Below are positions 44,431 through 52,041 of a stretch of DNA of 64,000 nt, piece after piece. Origin of the DNA: UBA5794 sp963714375 (GTDB lineage: Bacteria; Actinomycetota; Acidimicrobiia; Spongiisociales; UBA5794); the NCBI GenBank assembly GCA_963714375.1, contig CAVQOG010000006.1:496001-560000 (forward strand). Direction: 5' to 3'. The notes under the pieces are model-generated. The model was not told the DNA's origin, did no database searches, and saw nothing but the letters and a program-made list of their open reading frames with translations. Each line of letters starts with the position of its first letter. Position 1 is the stretch's first letter. The position numbers and the translations under genes were made by a program.

Positions 44431-45102
44431 ATGAACATCGAGGTGTATCCCACGATTGAGGAAGTGGCGCGTGCAGCTGCAGACCTTGTTGAGGAGGCGA
44501 TTGCTGCGGAGCCTGAGCTCAGTCTTGGGTTGGCTGGCGGGTCGACGCCACCGCTGGTGCATCGGAGCCTCGCCACACGCGACATTGCATGGCAACGAGT
44601 CACCGCATGGATGACCGACGAGCGCTGGGTGCCGCGTGATCATCAGGACAGCAACCAACGCATGGCCCGCGAAACCCTTGTCGATGCAACCGGCGTTTCG
44701 TTTCTTGCACCAGACACGAGCGCCAAAGATCCGCGAGCCGCTGCATTGGCATTCGAGCACACGCTCAAGACGTTCGGTATCGGAGGCAATCGCCATTCGG
44801 TCGTGATGCTTGGAATGGGTCCTGACGGACACACTGCTTCGCTGTTCCCGGACACCGAGGCACTCACCATCGACGACCGGCTGTACGTCGCAAACTGGGT
44901 CGACGCCCAAGACGCATGGCGACTGACAGCGACCTACTCACTCCTGAACTCCGGAGACACCGTGGTCTTTGTCGTCACCGGCGAAAACAAGGCCGAGATG
45001 GTCAAGCACATCGCCAACGGAGATCGATATCCGGCATCCGGTGTTGCCCCACGCGGCGAGGCCCGCTGGTTGCTCGATGAAGGAGCAGCGAGCCTGCTCT
45101 AG
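44431..45102 (+). CDS. pgl: 6-phosphogluconolactonase
   Basis: A 223-residue DevB-type protein. LGLAGGSTPPLVHRSL is the N-terminal signature, WMTDERWVPRDHQDSNQRMA follows, and VVMLGMGPDGHTASLFPD is the active-site segment with the His and Asp. It hydrolyses 6-phosphogluconolactone in the oxidative pentose-phosphate pathway. Its stop overlaps the stop of the first microcompartment gene on the other strand by three bases. Confidence 0.93.
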   Translation: MNIEVYPTIEEVARAAADLVEEAIAAEPELSLGLAGGSTPPLVHRSLATRDIAWQRVTAWMTDERWVPRDHQDSNQRMARETLVDATGVSFLAPDTSAKDPRAAALAFEHTLKTFGIGGNRHSVVMLGMGPDGHTASLFPDTEALTIDDRLYVANWVDAQDAWRLTATYSLLNSGDTVVFVVTGENKAEMVKHIANGDRYPASGVAPRGEARWLLDEGAASLL

Positions 45103-45368
45103 GCGCTCTCGTCAACTTCGTCGACGATTCCGACGACGACGGATCTGATCGGGCCCGTGTCGGTGCCGTACATCTGGCGAGCCGATGTGCCCTCATCGAG
45201 AATCAGTACCGTGTCGCCCGTTCCGGCATCGACTCTGTTCGTACAGATCAGGTAGTCCCCCGTCGAGTCCGACCCATCGATGAGATCACAGATCAGTAAC
45301 CGCTCCCCATCGAAGAACGGGTGGTTGATCGTCGACGTGACCGTCCCAATGACCTGACCGACTTTCAC
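45099..45368 (-). CDS. Microcompartment vertex protein BMC-P (EutN/CcmL), copy 1
   Basis: An 89-residue OB-fold pentamer protein. KVGQVIGTVTSTINHPFFDG starts it, with DAGTGDTVLILDEGTSARQM in the middle and VVVGIVDEVDESA at the end, all typical of EutN/CcmL. Pentamers cap the shell vertices. Last gene of the operon; its GTG overlaps the stop of the copy before it, and its end overlaps pgl on the other strand. Confidence 0.92.
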   Translation of the reverse strand: MKVGQVIGTVTSTINHPFFDGERLLICDLIDGSDSTGDYLICTNRVDAGTGDTVLILDEGTSARQMYGTDTGPIRSVVVGIVDEVDESA

Positions 45369-45637
45369 GCTGAAACATCCACGGCGTCGACGATCCCGAC
45401 GATTGCGTGATCGACGGGAACAAAACGGGGCTGCATCGCTTCAGCAGCTTCTCGGGACGCAACGAAGTACACGAGATCGCCAGGTCCCGCCTGGTGCACG
45501 GCATCGGCAGCCACCACACACGCACCGGTCGGTGCTTGGGATGCGTCAAGCGGCTGTACAACCAACAGCTTCATGCCTTCCATTGCAGGGTCTCGAACCG
45601 TGGCGACGACCGAACCGCGCACGCGCCCAAGCTTCAC
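45365..45637 (-). CDS. Microcompartment vertex protein BMC-P (EutN/CcmL), copy 2
   Basis: A 90-residue EutN/CcmL protein (KLGRVRGSVVATVRDPAMEG, then GPGDLVYFVASREAAEAM, then HAIVGIVDAVDVSA). It pairs with copy 1 by GTGA overlap. Its start overlaps the stop of the BMC-T gene the same way. Having three BMC-P paralogues in one locus is a known pattern in SPU-type loci. Confidence 0.92.
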   Translation of the reverse strand: MKLGRVRGSVVATVRDPAMEGMKLLVVQPLDASQAPTGACVVAADAVHQAGPGDLVYFVASREAAEAMQPRFVPVDHAIVGIVDAVDVSA

Positions 45638-46248
45638 GGCGTGGTCTCCTCTCCCGTGACGGTTGACCGAAACATCGAGGACGAGGCAAGGTCGGCACGG
45701 ATCTCATCGGTCAGCTGTGGAATAACCGTCGACCCGACGAGCCTCGGTCCGCAGCAATCAGACGCAGCGGCGACGCTCGAGAAAACGTCCTCAATGGATC
45801 CATCAACGATGAAGAAGGCCTTCCCTCCGAGTCCGTCAGCCAGTCGGAGCACGGCAAGCTTCACGCCGGAATCCTTGACCGCCGCATCTGCACCTTCGAT
45901 CGCTGCCGCAACCGATGTCGTTTCGACGATCCCGACGGCATCGCCGGTCGATGGCGAAGCGAACGATCCGGCGATGACAGCATCGGCTACCACTCGGTCG
46001 ATGTCCGGGAGGAAGATGTGATCGACCAACGTGGCTGGTTCGGCATCTGAAACGACATCGAGCGCTACCAGCACCGATCCCGTGTCGCCCGCGACGAGCA
46101 CTATGTACTTACCGGGATGGGTCGTTCCGGTTGTGATCATCGCAACCGGCGCATTCTTCGCTATGGCATCAGCAACCGAGATGCCCTCTGCAATGGAATC
46201 GAACTCCCACAGCCCAATGGCTGGCGACGAGCGGTGTGGATCAGACAA
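45634..46248 (-). CDS. Microcompartment trimer shell protein (BMC-T)
   Basis: A 204-residue protein with two fused BMC domains: AIGLWEFDSIAEGISVADAI and then AVGIVETTSVAAAIEGADAA, each followed by a K-x-x-V-L or K-x-F-F-I strand. Trimers form pseudohexameric shell tiles with larger pores. The start is TTG at 46248, overlapping the aldehyde dehydrogenase stop by eight bases. No clear ribosome site is present, so translation is probably coupled. Confidence 0.88.
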   Translation of the reverse strand: MSDPHRSSPAIGLWEFDSIAEGISVADAIAKNAPVAMITTGTTHPGKYIVLVAGDTGSVLVALDVVSDAEPATLVDHIFLPDIDRVVADAVIAGSFASPSTGDAVGIVETTSVAAAIEGADAAVKDSGVKLAVLRLADGLGGKAFFIVDGSIEDVFSSVAAASDCCGPRLVGSTVIPQLTDEIRADLASSSMFRSTVTGEETTP

Positions 46249-47704
46249 TGCGCAACGCCCCGATCACAGAGACACGTCGCTCACGAGAGAAGGTCCGCGG
46301 TTTGGTCAGACCCTCCCCGGTAGGACTTGCGATCGAGAAGCTCGTGTACCCCTCGCCATCTGAGCCGAGCCCAGCAATGTTGGATCCGTTTGCAACAAAG
46401 ATCGAACAGTTCATCGCACGCGCCATGCGTGTGATGGTGTCGACGTTCGTCGAATGGATGGACGCCGTGTGGCGGAAACCGTGTTCTGAGCGAACTGCCA
46501 AATCAATGGCGGTATCGACATCCTTGACGCGCACGATCGGCATCACCGGCATCATCTGTTCGGTCCACACGAGACTGTGTTCAGCCGATACCTCAGCGAT
46601 GACGAGCTTCACCTCCGACGGTACGGATACACCGATCTCATTGAGGATCACGGAGGCGTCCTTGCCGACGAACCTACCGTCGATGACGCCAGGTTTGTTC
46701 GGAGGTCCCATCTCCTTGAAGATGACCCGTTCAAGACGCTTGAGCTCGTGCTCCTTGAGCCGGTAGGCACCCACGGCGGTCATGTGCTGCACAAGGCGAT
46801 CTGCAACGGTGTCAACAACAATCGTTGTCTTTTCGTCGACGCAAATGATGTTGTTGTCGAACGATGCACCGTCGACGATGGCCTTGGCAGCCTTGGCGAT
46901 GTCTGCGGTTTGGTCGACCACCGCTGGTGGGTTGCCTGGTCCAGCGGTAATCGCCTTCTTCGGTGTTCTCAGGGCCTCTTTGACAACACCCGGACCGCCC
47001 GTCACCAGCAGCACCCGCACATCGGGATGTTGCATCAGCGCCTGGGCTGATTCCAGTGTGGGCACAGCGACGCACGTGACAAGGTTTGGTGGGCCACCCG
47101 CGGAGACGACTGCCCGGTTGATGAGCTTGACGTTTTCCACAGAGACGTTCTTGGCGCTCGGATGGACGTTGAACACCACGGCGTTCCCTGCGGAGAGGAT
47201 TGCGATCGAGTTGTTGATGATCGTCGATGTCGGATTGGTCGACGGTGTGATCGCTCCTATGACGCCATACGGGGCATATTCGGTGACCATCATGCCTCGG
47301 TCACCCGTCACGACGGTGGGTTCAAGATCTTCGGGTCCGGGAGTACGTTCGATCACCAGATGGTTCTTGAGTACCTTGTCGTCCGCCCTTCCAAGGCCGG
47401 TTTCCTGTCTGGCCATGTAGGCAAGGCGCTCGTTGTTTGCACGCATCGACACCCTGATCGCCTCGATGATTTTCTTGCGTGCATCGAGGCCAGACGATGC
47501 ATACATGCCAAATGCGCGCTTGGCTGCTGCGACCGCTTCGTCGATGGTCGCAAACACGCCGTCGCCAAGGTGTTCGGATGCGGCGGCGACCGCTTCGGCA
47601 GCAAGGATCGCCGATCCCGTCTTCCCTTCGATGTCGCCGTGCGCGACGCGCTCTTTCACCCGCGAAATGATTGCTTGGATCTCGGCGTCTGTGAGGTTCG
47701 CCAT
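46241..47704 (-). CDS. CoA-acylating aldehyde dehydrogenase (PduP/EutE type), microcompartment cargo
   Basis: A 487-residue protein. FDNNIICVDEKT carries the catalytic Cys288, and GVIGAITPSTNPTST and TGGPGVVKEAL bind the cofactor and CoA. The N-terminal 20 residues (LTDAEIQAIISRVKERVAHG) are a lone amphipathic helix followed by a Gly-rich linker, the form of an encapsulation peptide. It converts aldehyde plus CoA and NAD+ to acyl-CoA. In this operon the aldehyde is probably acetaldehyde released by the aldolase. Confidence 0.93.
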   Translation of the reverse strand: MANLTDAEIQAIISRVKERVAHGDIEGKTGSAILAAEAVAAASEHLGDGVFATIDEAVAAAKRAFGMYASSGLDARKKIIEAIRVSMRANNERLAYMARQETGLGRADDKVLKNHLVIERTPGPEDLEPTVVTGDRGMMVTEYAPYGVIGAITPSTNPTSTIINNSIAILSAGNAVVFNVHPSAKNVSVENVKLINRAVVSAGGPPNLVTCVAVPTLESAQALMQHPDVRVLLVTGGPGVVKEALRTPKKAITAGPGNPPAVVDQTADIAKAAKAIVDGASFDNNIICVDEKTTIVVDTVADRLVQHMTAVGAYRLKEHELKRLERVIFKEMGPPNKPGVIDGRFVGKDASVILNEIGVSVPSEVKLVIAEVSAEHSLVWTEQMMPVMPIVRVKDVDTAIDLAVRSEHGFRHTASIHSTNVDTITRMARAMNCSIFVANGSNIAGLGSDGEGYTSFSIASPTGEGLTKPRTFSRERRVSVIGALRIV

Positions 47705-47718
47705 ATCAGGTCATCCGG

Positions 47719-48006
47719 TCATTTCACGTACACGGTTTCACCGTCGACATCCCACTGGTCAACGATCGCCATGATCACGGCGTCGCATGGCTTGTCCTTG
47801 GTCACCGCTGTCTGGCGAGCTGAGCTTCCGCTTGCGTACAGCACGACTTCACCCACTCCGGCCCCGACACTGTCAACGGCGATGACGTAGCCACCCTTGG
47901 GCTCCCCAGCTTCGTCAAGTTGGCGGACAACCAGCATGGCGAGACCTTCAAGCAGTGGTTCCTTACGCGACGCAACAAGCGTGCCGGTGACTCTCCCGAG
48001 ATTCAC
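47719..48006 (-). CDS. Microcompartment vertex protein BMC-P (EutN/CcmL), copy 3
   Basis: A 95-residue EutN/CcmL protein: NLGRVTGTLVASRKEPLLEG, then VGAGVGEVVLYASGSSARQT, ending VIMAIVDQWDVDGETVYVK. The C-terminal tail is longer than in the other two copies. GTG start after GGGAGCAGG. It stands 14 bases before the aldehyde dehydrogenase gene. Confidence 0.92.
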   Translation of the reverse strand: MNLGRVTGTLVASRKEPLLEGLAMLVVRQLDEAGEPKGGYVIAVDSVGAGVGEVVLYASGSSARQTAVTKDKPCDAVIMAIVDQWDVDGETVYVK

Positions 48007-48048
48007 GCCTGCTCCCTTCGTTTCAAGTGGTGGGTCGTGGTTCCTTGA

Positions 48049-48351
48049 TCAACTGACAGCGTCGCGTGCCGCATCGGCCCTTCCAAGTGGCAGGGTGAGG
48101 TCGAGGTTGACATGTGGACGCGCAATGACGTGAGTTGCGATCACTTCGCCAACCTTCTCACCGCTGCGAACGCCTGCATCAACCGCTGCTTTCACTGCGG
48201 CGACATCGCCTCGGATGATGGCGGTCACATAGCCGCCACCGGTTTCCTCATAGCTGACAAGTTCGACCTTGGCCGCCTTGACCATGGCATCGGCTGCCTC
48301 AACCATCGCCGCGAAGCTGCGGCATTCGATCATTCCCAATGCATCGGACAT
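48049..48351 (-). CDS. Microcompartment hexamer shell protein (BMC-H, EutM/PduA type)
   Basis: A 100-residue single BMC domain. ALGMIECRSFAAMVEAADAM starts it and GGGYVTAIIRGDVAAVKAAV is the pore-side segment. Hexamers tile the shell facets. This is the only BMC-H gene here, so it should form most of the facet. AGGAGG precedes the ATG. Confidence 0.95.
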   Translation of the reverse strand: MSDALGMIECRSFAAMVEAADAMVKAAKVELVSYEETGGGYVTAIIRGDVAAVKAAVDAGVRSGEKVGEVIATHVIARPHVNLDLTLPLGRADAARDAVS

Positions 48352-48384
48352 GGATCCTCCTGTGGTTCCGTGTTTCGTTTGTTC

Positions 48385-49011
48385 CTACGTTGATCTTCCA
48401 TCGATGCCCTCAAGCGATGCAACCGCTGCACGCCACCCGACCTCGATGTCCTGCTCCTCGCCTCCGAGATAGATCCGTCCGACTGCGCCGAACGCACGAA
48501 CCTCGAGGACGTTGATGTTCGCAGCTTTCTCTGCCTCGTTCGCAGCAAGAGCGGCATAGGCCGCCGGTGCACACTCAAGCACGTACAGCGTCTGGCCGGG
48601 GATGATCATCTGGCCATGGCGGGTCCTGTTGATCAGCTGTGCATGATGGTCATCGATCCGCCTGATGATCTGGCTCGTGTGGACAACTGGCTTGAGCCGG
48701 TCGGTCTCGGTGAGCTCGAGGGATTCGAGGATCGCTTCTCCGGCTGCACGGGTCTCGGACTGATCCGGGGAATGCACCTCGAGCAGTCCGAAGACTCGCT
48801 CGATGATCTGCATGCCGGGCTTGACACTCGTCGCCTTCAAGGCGACATCGGTGAGCCGGTTGATCTCTATACCCGGTGCAACCTCGACAAATAGGACGGC
48901 CTCTCCTGCAAGCGGCAGGAATCCCTGGGCGGTCGTGCCCAGGAACGCTGCGTACTGCGGCTGCAGACTGTCGAGGAACGCATACGACCGCAGTTCAATA
49001 CCGCTCGCCAT
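48385..49011 (-). CDS. CsoS1D/CcmP-like stacked BMC-T shell protein
   Basis: A 208-residue tandem BMC protein resembling carboxysomal CsoS1D. ELRSYAFLDSLQPQYAAF, TTAQGFLPLAGEAVLFVEVA and IIPGQTLYVLECAPAAYAAL match the two halves of that family, which forms face-to-face stacked trimers with gated pores. The ATG at 49011 is chosen since GAAGGAG lies six bases ahead; earlier ATGs at 49017 and 49026 are in frame. It overlaps the end of deoC by 17 bases. Confidence 0.9.
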   Translation of the reverse strand: MASGIELRSYAFLDSLQPQYAAFLGTTAQGFLPLAGEAVLFVEVAPGIEINRLTDVALKATSVKPGMQIIERVFGLLEVHSPDQSETRAAGEAILESLELTETDRLKPVVHTSQIIRRIDDHHAQLINRTRHGQMIIPGQTLYVLECAPAAYAALAANEAEKAANINVLEVRAFGAVGRIYLGGEEQDIEVGWRAAVASLEGIDGRST

Positions 49012-49837
49012 CACCATCTCCTTCATTCCAACTCACGATCTGGATTCCTGCCGAGGCGCCGATTCTCGTCGCACCCGCGGCGATCATGTCCTCAGCATCC
49101 TCATGTGTTCTCACACCACCACTTGCCTTGATCCCCATGTTCGGGCCAACAGTCTCACGCATCAATGCAACGTCATACACGGTCGCCCCTGCCCCCGTGA
49201 AACCGGTCGATGTCTTCACGAAGTCGGCCCGCCCCTTGCTCGCAAGAGCCGAGGCGACAACCTTCTCCTCATCGGTGAGGAGCGATGTCTCAATGATGAC
49301 CTTGGCAATTGCCCCGCCTTCGTGTGCAGCGTCAACAACCTTTTCGATGTCAGCGAGCACGAGGGCTGTGTCGCCGGACTTGAGGGCCCCGACGTTGATG
49401 ACCATGTCGACCTCACGGGCTCCGTCGCGTAGGGCGCGCCGTGCCTCCATGGCCTTTATTTCTGGGGGTGTTGCTCCAAGGGGGAAACCAATGACGGTGC
49501 AGACTTTCACGTCTGAGCCCCGCAGTCGTTCTGCTGCACGTTTGACCCATGTCGGGTTGATACATACGGACGCGAACCCGTACTCCATTGCTTCGTCGCA
49601 CATCGTGTCGATCTCAGTTGCGGTTGCGTCGGGACGCAGAAGCGTGTGATCGATGTACTTGGCCAGATCGAGGGGAACATCTTCAGCCATGCCGTGAAAG
49701 GACACGCGGTCAGCACCGTGCTCGACGACTTTCCGGAGTTGCTCGGGGTTGGCACAGATATCTGAGCGTTCGGCAAGCGCTGTGAGGACTTCGCGCGTGA
49801 CGATCTCAATCAGTTCTTCTCTCGCCACGTCTGTCAT
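48995..49837 (-). CDS. deoC: Deoxyribose-phosphate aldolase, microcompartment cargo
   Basis: A 280-residue aldolase. ADFVKTSTGF carries the Schiff-base Lys208 and GIKASGGVRTH the second active-site Lys237. The first 55 or so residues extend beyond the usual domain and begin with an amphipathic helix (EELIEIVTREVLTALAER) that resembles an encapsulation peptide. It splits 2-deoxyribose-5-phosphate to acetaldehyde and glyceraldehyde-3-phosphate. The ATG overlaps the upstream rpiB-like stop (ATGA). Its neighbours supply the shell and an acetaldehyde-oxidising enzyme. Confidence 0.95.
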   Translation of the reverse strand: MTDVAREELIEIVTREVLTALAERSDICANPEQLRKVVEHGADRVSFHGMAEDVPLDLAKYIDHTLLRPDATATEIDTMCDEAMEYGFASVCINPTWVKRAAERLRGSDVKVCTVIGFPLGATPPEIKAMEARRALRDGAREVDMVINVGALKSGDTALVLADIEKVVDAAHEGGAIAKVIIETSLLTDEEKVVASALASKGRADFVKTSTGFTGAGATVYDVALMRETVGPNMGIKASGGVRTHEDAEDMIAAGATRIGASAGIQIVSWNEGDGDGERY

Positions 49838-50418
49838 GAGCCCTCCGCCGACGACCGTTCGAGGTCATCGATCTTTCCGACTCTACGGGCATGCCTGCCA
49901 TCACCGTACGAGGTGGCAAGGAACTCCTGGGTTATCTGCCATGCGAGTGCGTCGCCGATCAACCCAGCGCCGAGTGTCAGGACGTTCGCGTGATTGTGCT
50001 CCCTGGCATTGCGGGCGGTGGACACGTCGTAGCAGAGGGCTGCTCGCACCCCCCGGATCTTGTTCGCTGCCATTGCCGAACCAATACCCGCCCCGTCGAT
50101 GATGATGCCGACCTGGCTTGCATGCGAGGCAACCCTTCCAGCAACGACGGCTGCGATATCTGGATAGTCAACTGCTTCGGTGGAATCCGTTCCGCAATCC
50201 TCGACAGCGAACCCCTGTTCGCGGAGTCGAAAGGCGAGCTTCTCCTTCAGTGCGAACCCACCGTGGTCCCCGCCGATCGCGATCGTCACAATGTCTGCAT
50301 CGTTGGCTGCTGCGGTGGCTTGGGGTTTCCCGTTCGGGGTGCCGCCAGCGAGGCCATCCACGATCTTGCCAACGATCGCACGAACATCAGCTTCGATATT
50401 GGGATCTCGCGCGGTCAC
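49834..50418 (-). CDS. RpiB/LacAB-like sugar-phosphate isomerase, microcompartment cargo
   Basis: A 194-residue protein. Residues 43-190 match RpiB (IAIGGDHGGFALKEKLAF, HNHANVLTLGAGLIG). An extra N-terminal helix, IEADVRAIVGKIVDGLAGG, and a Pro/Ala/Asn linker suggest an encapsulation peptide. The loop GIIIDGAGIG has Asp108 where the housekeeping copy at 32.5 kb has the catalytic Cys, so the substrate or mechanism may differ. The GTG at 50418 follows GGAAGGAGG; the ATG at 50442 has no clear ribosome site. First gene of the operon. Confidence 0.9.
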   Translation of the reverse strand: MTARDPNIEADVRAIVGKIVDGLAGGTPNGKPQATAAANDADIVTIAIGGDHGGFALKEKLAFRLREQGFAVEDCGTDSTEAVDYPDIAAVVAGRVASHASQVGIIIDGAGIGSAMAANKIRGVRAALCYDVSTARNAREHNHANVLTLGAGLIGDALAWQITQEFLATSYGDGRHARRVGKIDDLERSSAEGS

Positions 50419-50811
50419 AGTTCGGTCGCCTCCTTCCGACATTCTAGAGGGGGCGGCCTCTCCAAGGGTGACCCGTCCCCGATAGGATGACCTCAACATG
50501 GATGCAACAACCCGATGGGAAACCGAGGCAATGCGGTCGACTCCGCAGAAGCGATCGAAACCGCCACGCCCGACGGGCAAACGTCAGACGTATGAACCCG
50601 GATCCGGGACGTTCGTAACGCTCAAGGAAGCCGAGGATGCCACCGGCATTCCAGCGAACACGCTGCGCAAATGGGTCCGCAAGGATGCAATCAACTCGTA
50701 TCTCGAATCCGACGGAGAACTAACTCTCCGCATGGTCGAACTCGGCTCGGTGAAACACCGCGCCCAAGAACTCGGCCGAGACCTAGCCGCCCCGCCTTCA
50801 GGAGAACCAAC

Positions 50812-50918
50812 CGTCCTTCCGTCAGGGGGGACAGGCGAGTCTGCGAGCCAGGAGGGCACGTCGACCCAGCGTCCCCCCTTCAGGGGGGACGGGCGAGTCT
50901 GCGAGCCAGGGGGGCGCG
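50812..50918. repeat. Two tandem copies of the GC-rich stem-loop repeat
   Basis: Copy A at 50812-50860 and copy B at 50870-50918 are identical at 43 of 49 positions. Each has a CCCCCC/GGGGGG-type hairpin, then GGCGAGTCTGCGAGCCAGG and a G-rich tail. A in the first frame and B in the second both read PSGGTGESASQ, showing how the shift came about. Confidence 0.85.
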
Positions 50919-51168
50919 CGAGCCCGCGAGCCCCGTCCTCCAGCCGAAACAGATACAACGTCCGACACCCCCGAAGGATCCATGCTTGTCCCCATTGATG
51001 CGTGGAACAAGATGCTCAACCAGCTGGGCAATCTCCACGAGGCCGGACAGCAACTCGCAGAGGCCCGCGAGCGTGCAGCGAAAGCCGAGACCGAGGCGGT
51101 GTTCCTCCGCGAACGCCTCGCAGAAATGCGGGAACTGACGTCAGACAACAGACGTCAGACGTCAGAAC

Positions 51169-51222
51169 CGTCCCCCCGGCTCCCGGGGGGACGCGGAGCG
51201 TCAGCGACGCAGGGGGGCCCGC
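51169..51222. repeat. GC-rich stem-loop repeat inside the HTH gene
   Basis: CGTCCCCCC-ggctcc-GGGGGGACG with a GCGTCAGCGACGCAGGGGGG tail, in frame in the second half of the split gene. A simple GTCAGAC array (51136-51168) precedes it and a degenerate copy (51251-51288) follows. Confidence 0.75.
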
Positions 51223-51358
51223 AATCCCGCGAGTCCGAAGTGGCCGAAGACCCGGCCTCCCTTCAGGGGGGGGCGCTAGCCAGCGACCACCCCGACACGA
51301 CGAGCTACTGGCGCTACCTCACGACGGGCTGGAGAAACCGCCAGAAAAGGCGGTAACT

Positions 51359-51392
51359 CGGTCATCGGTCCTCGGTCTCTCAGTCCTCAGAC
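51359..51392. repeat. Short GGTCATCGGTC-type simple repeat
   Basis: TCGGTCATCGGTCCTCGGTC and a following CTCAGTCCTCAG array follow the HTH gene stop. The remaining space to the next gene (51393-51567) has no gene recognised; it is slightly AT-richer near 51500-51540 and probably holds the promoter for the 51568 gene. Confidence 0.55.
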
Positions 51393-51567
51393 TCGAAATG
51401 AGGCACGCGCACTAGACATCTCCCGGATTCGGGTCCGGAGCCGACAGCTGTGGGCCGCAGGCCGAGAGCTGCCAATTCGACCGTGGGCTGGAAGCTCCAT
51501 AACTAGTTATCACAAACGAATTCAATTGGTACTAGCGGATGAGTCCTCCGACCTATAGGGTGCGGGC

Positions 51568-52041
51568 ATGGTTAGGAAGACCTTGTTGATAGTTGGACTC
51601 GTCGGAGTAATCCTCACGGCGATCGCAGGAGCCGCACTAGCAGCTCCGCCCGCGATGACTCTTTCGTCGTTCGAAGCCACTTCGACGGATGGGGTCATTG
51701 ACGGCGGAGTCCGCACGATCTCGGTGACCAACATCAATGCAGAAACACTCACAGATCACACGGTGGACCTTGGGCAGGCCCCGTGCGACTGTGTGGTAAC
51801 AGCCGGCACATCTGGCACAGGGATCCTCGTCGACGGCACGTGGATTGCGGGAGATATCGCTCCTGGCGAGACCGTCGAGATCACATTTCACTATGGGCAA
51901 CCAACTCCGATAGCCGCGGCGGTTGTCCCACCGAGTACGCCGCCGATCGCTGCAATCCTCTTGGCAGCCGGAATTGCCCTGATCCTGACGGTCGCCGTGA
52001 CATGGGTCGTGCGACACCCAAGGCCGATCCCGATCTCCTAA
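51568..52041 (+). CDS. Secreted, C-terminally membrane-anchored hypothetical protein
   Basis: A 157-residue protein not assigned to a family. A signal peptide (residues 1-26, ending AGAALA-AP) is followed by an extracytoplasmic beta domain (SVTNINAETLTDHTV, CDCVVTAGTSGTG) and a C-terminal TM helix (IAAILLAAGIALILTVAVTW) with a basic cytoplasmic tail. It overlaps the end of the convergent membrane gene by four bases. Confidence 0.6.
   Translation: MVRKTLLIVGLVGVILTAIAGAALAAPPAMTLSSFEATSTDGVIDGGVRTISVTNINAETLTDHTVDLGQAPCDCVVTAGTSGTGILVDGTWIAGDIAPGETVEITFHYGQPTPIAAAVVPPSTPPIAAILLAAGIALILTVAVTWVVRHPRPIPIS

Larger units (their letters stand above)
50498..51356 (+). pseudogene. HTH regulator gene split by a duplicated 58-base repeat
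   Basis: The ATG at 50498 opens a reading frame with a MerR/excisionase-like helix-turn-helix (TLKEAEDATGIPANTLRKWV), then a low-complexity linker; it ends at 50998. A second frame continues from there to 51356 with PEGSMLVPIDAWNKMLNQLG, a long coiled coil and a basic C terminus (YWRYLTTGWRNRQKRR). Two copies of a stem-loop repeat 58 bases apart lie in the linker. Because 58 is not a multiple of three, removing one copy joins the two frames into one protein of 266 residues. It is divergent from the microcompartment operon and may be its regulator; this is inferred from position. Confidence 0.7.

Noticed and set aside
45099..50418. Entirely new type of microcompartment
   Set aside because: Aldolase, RpiB-like isomerase and acylating dehydrogenase with these shell genes match the described SPU class. 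Only details, such as missing recycling enzymes and the split regulator, are unusual.
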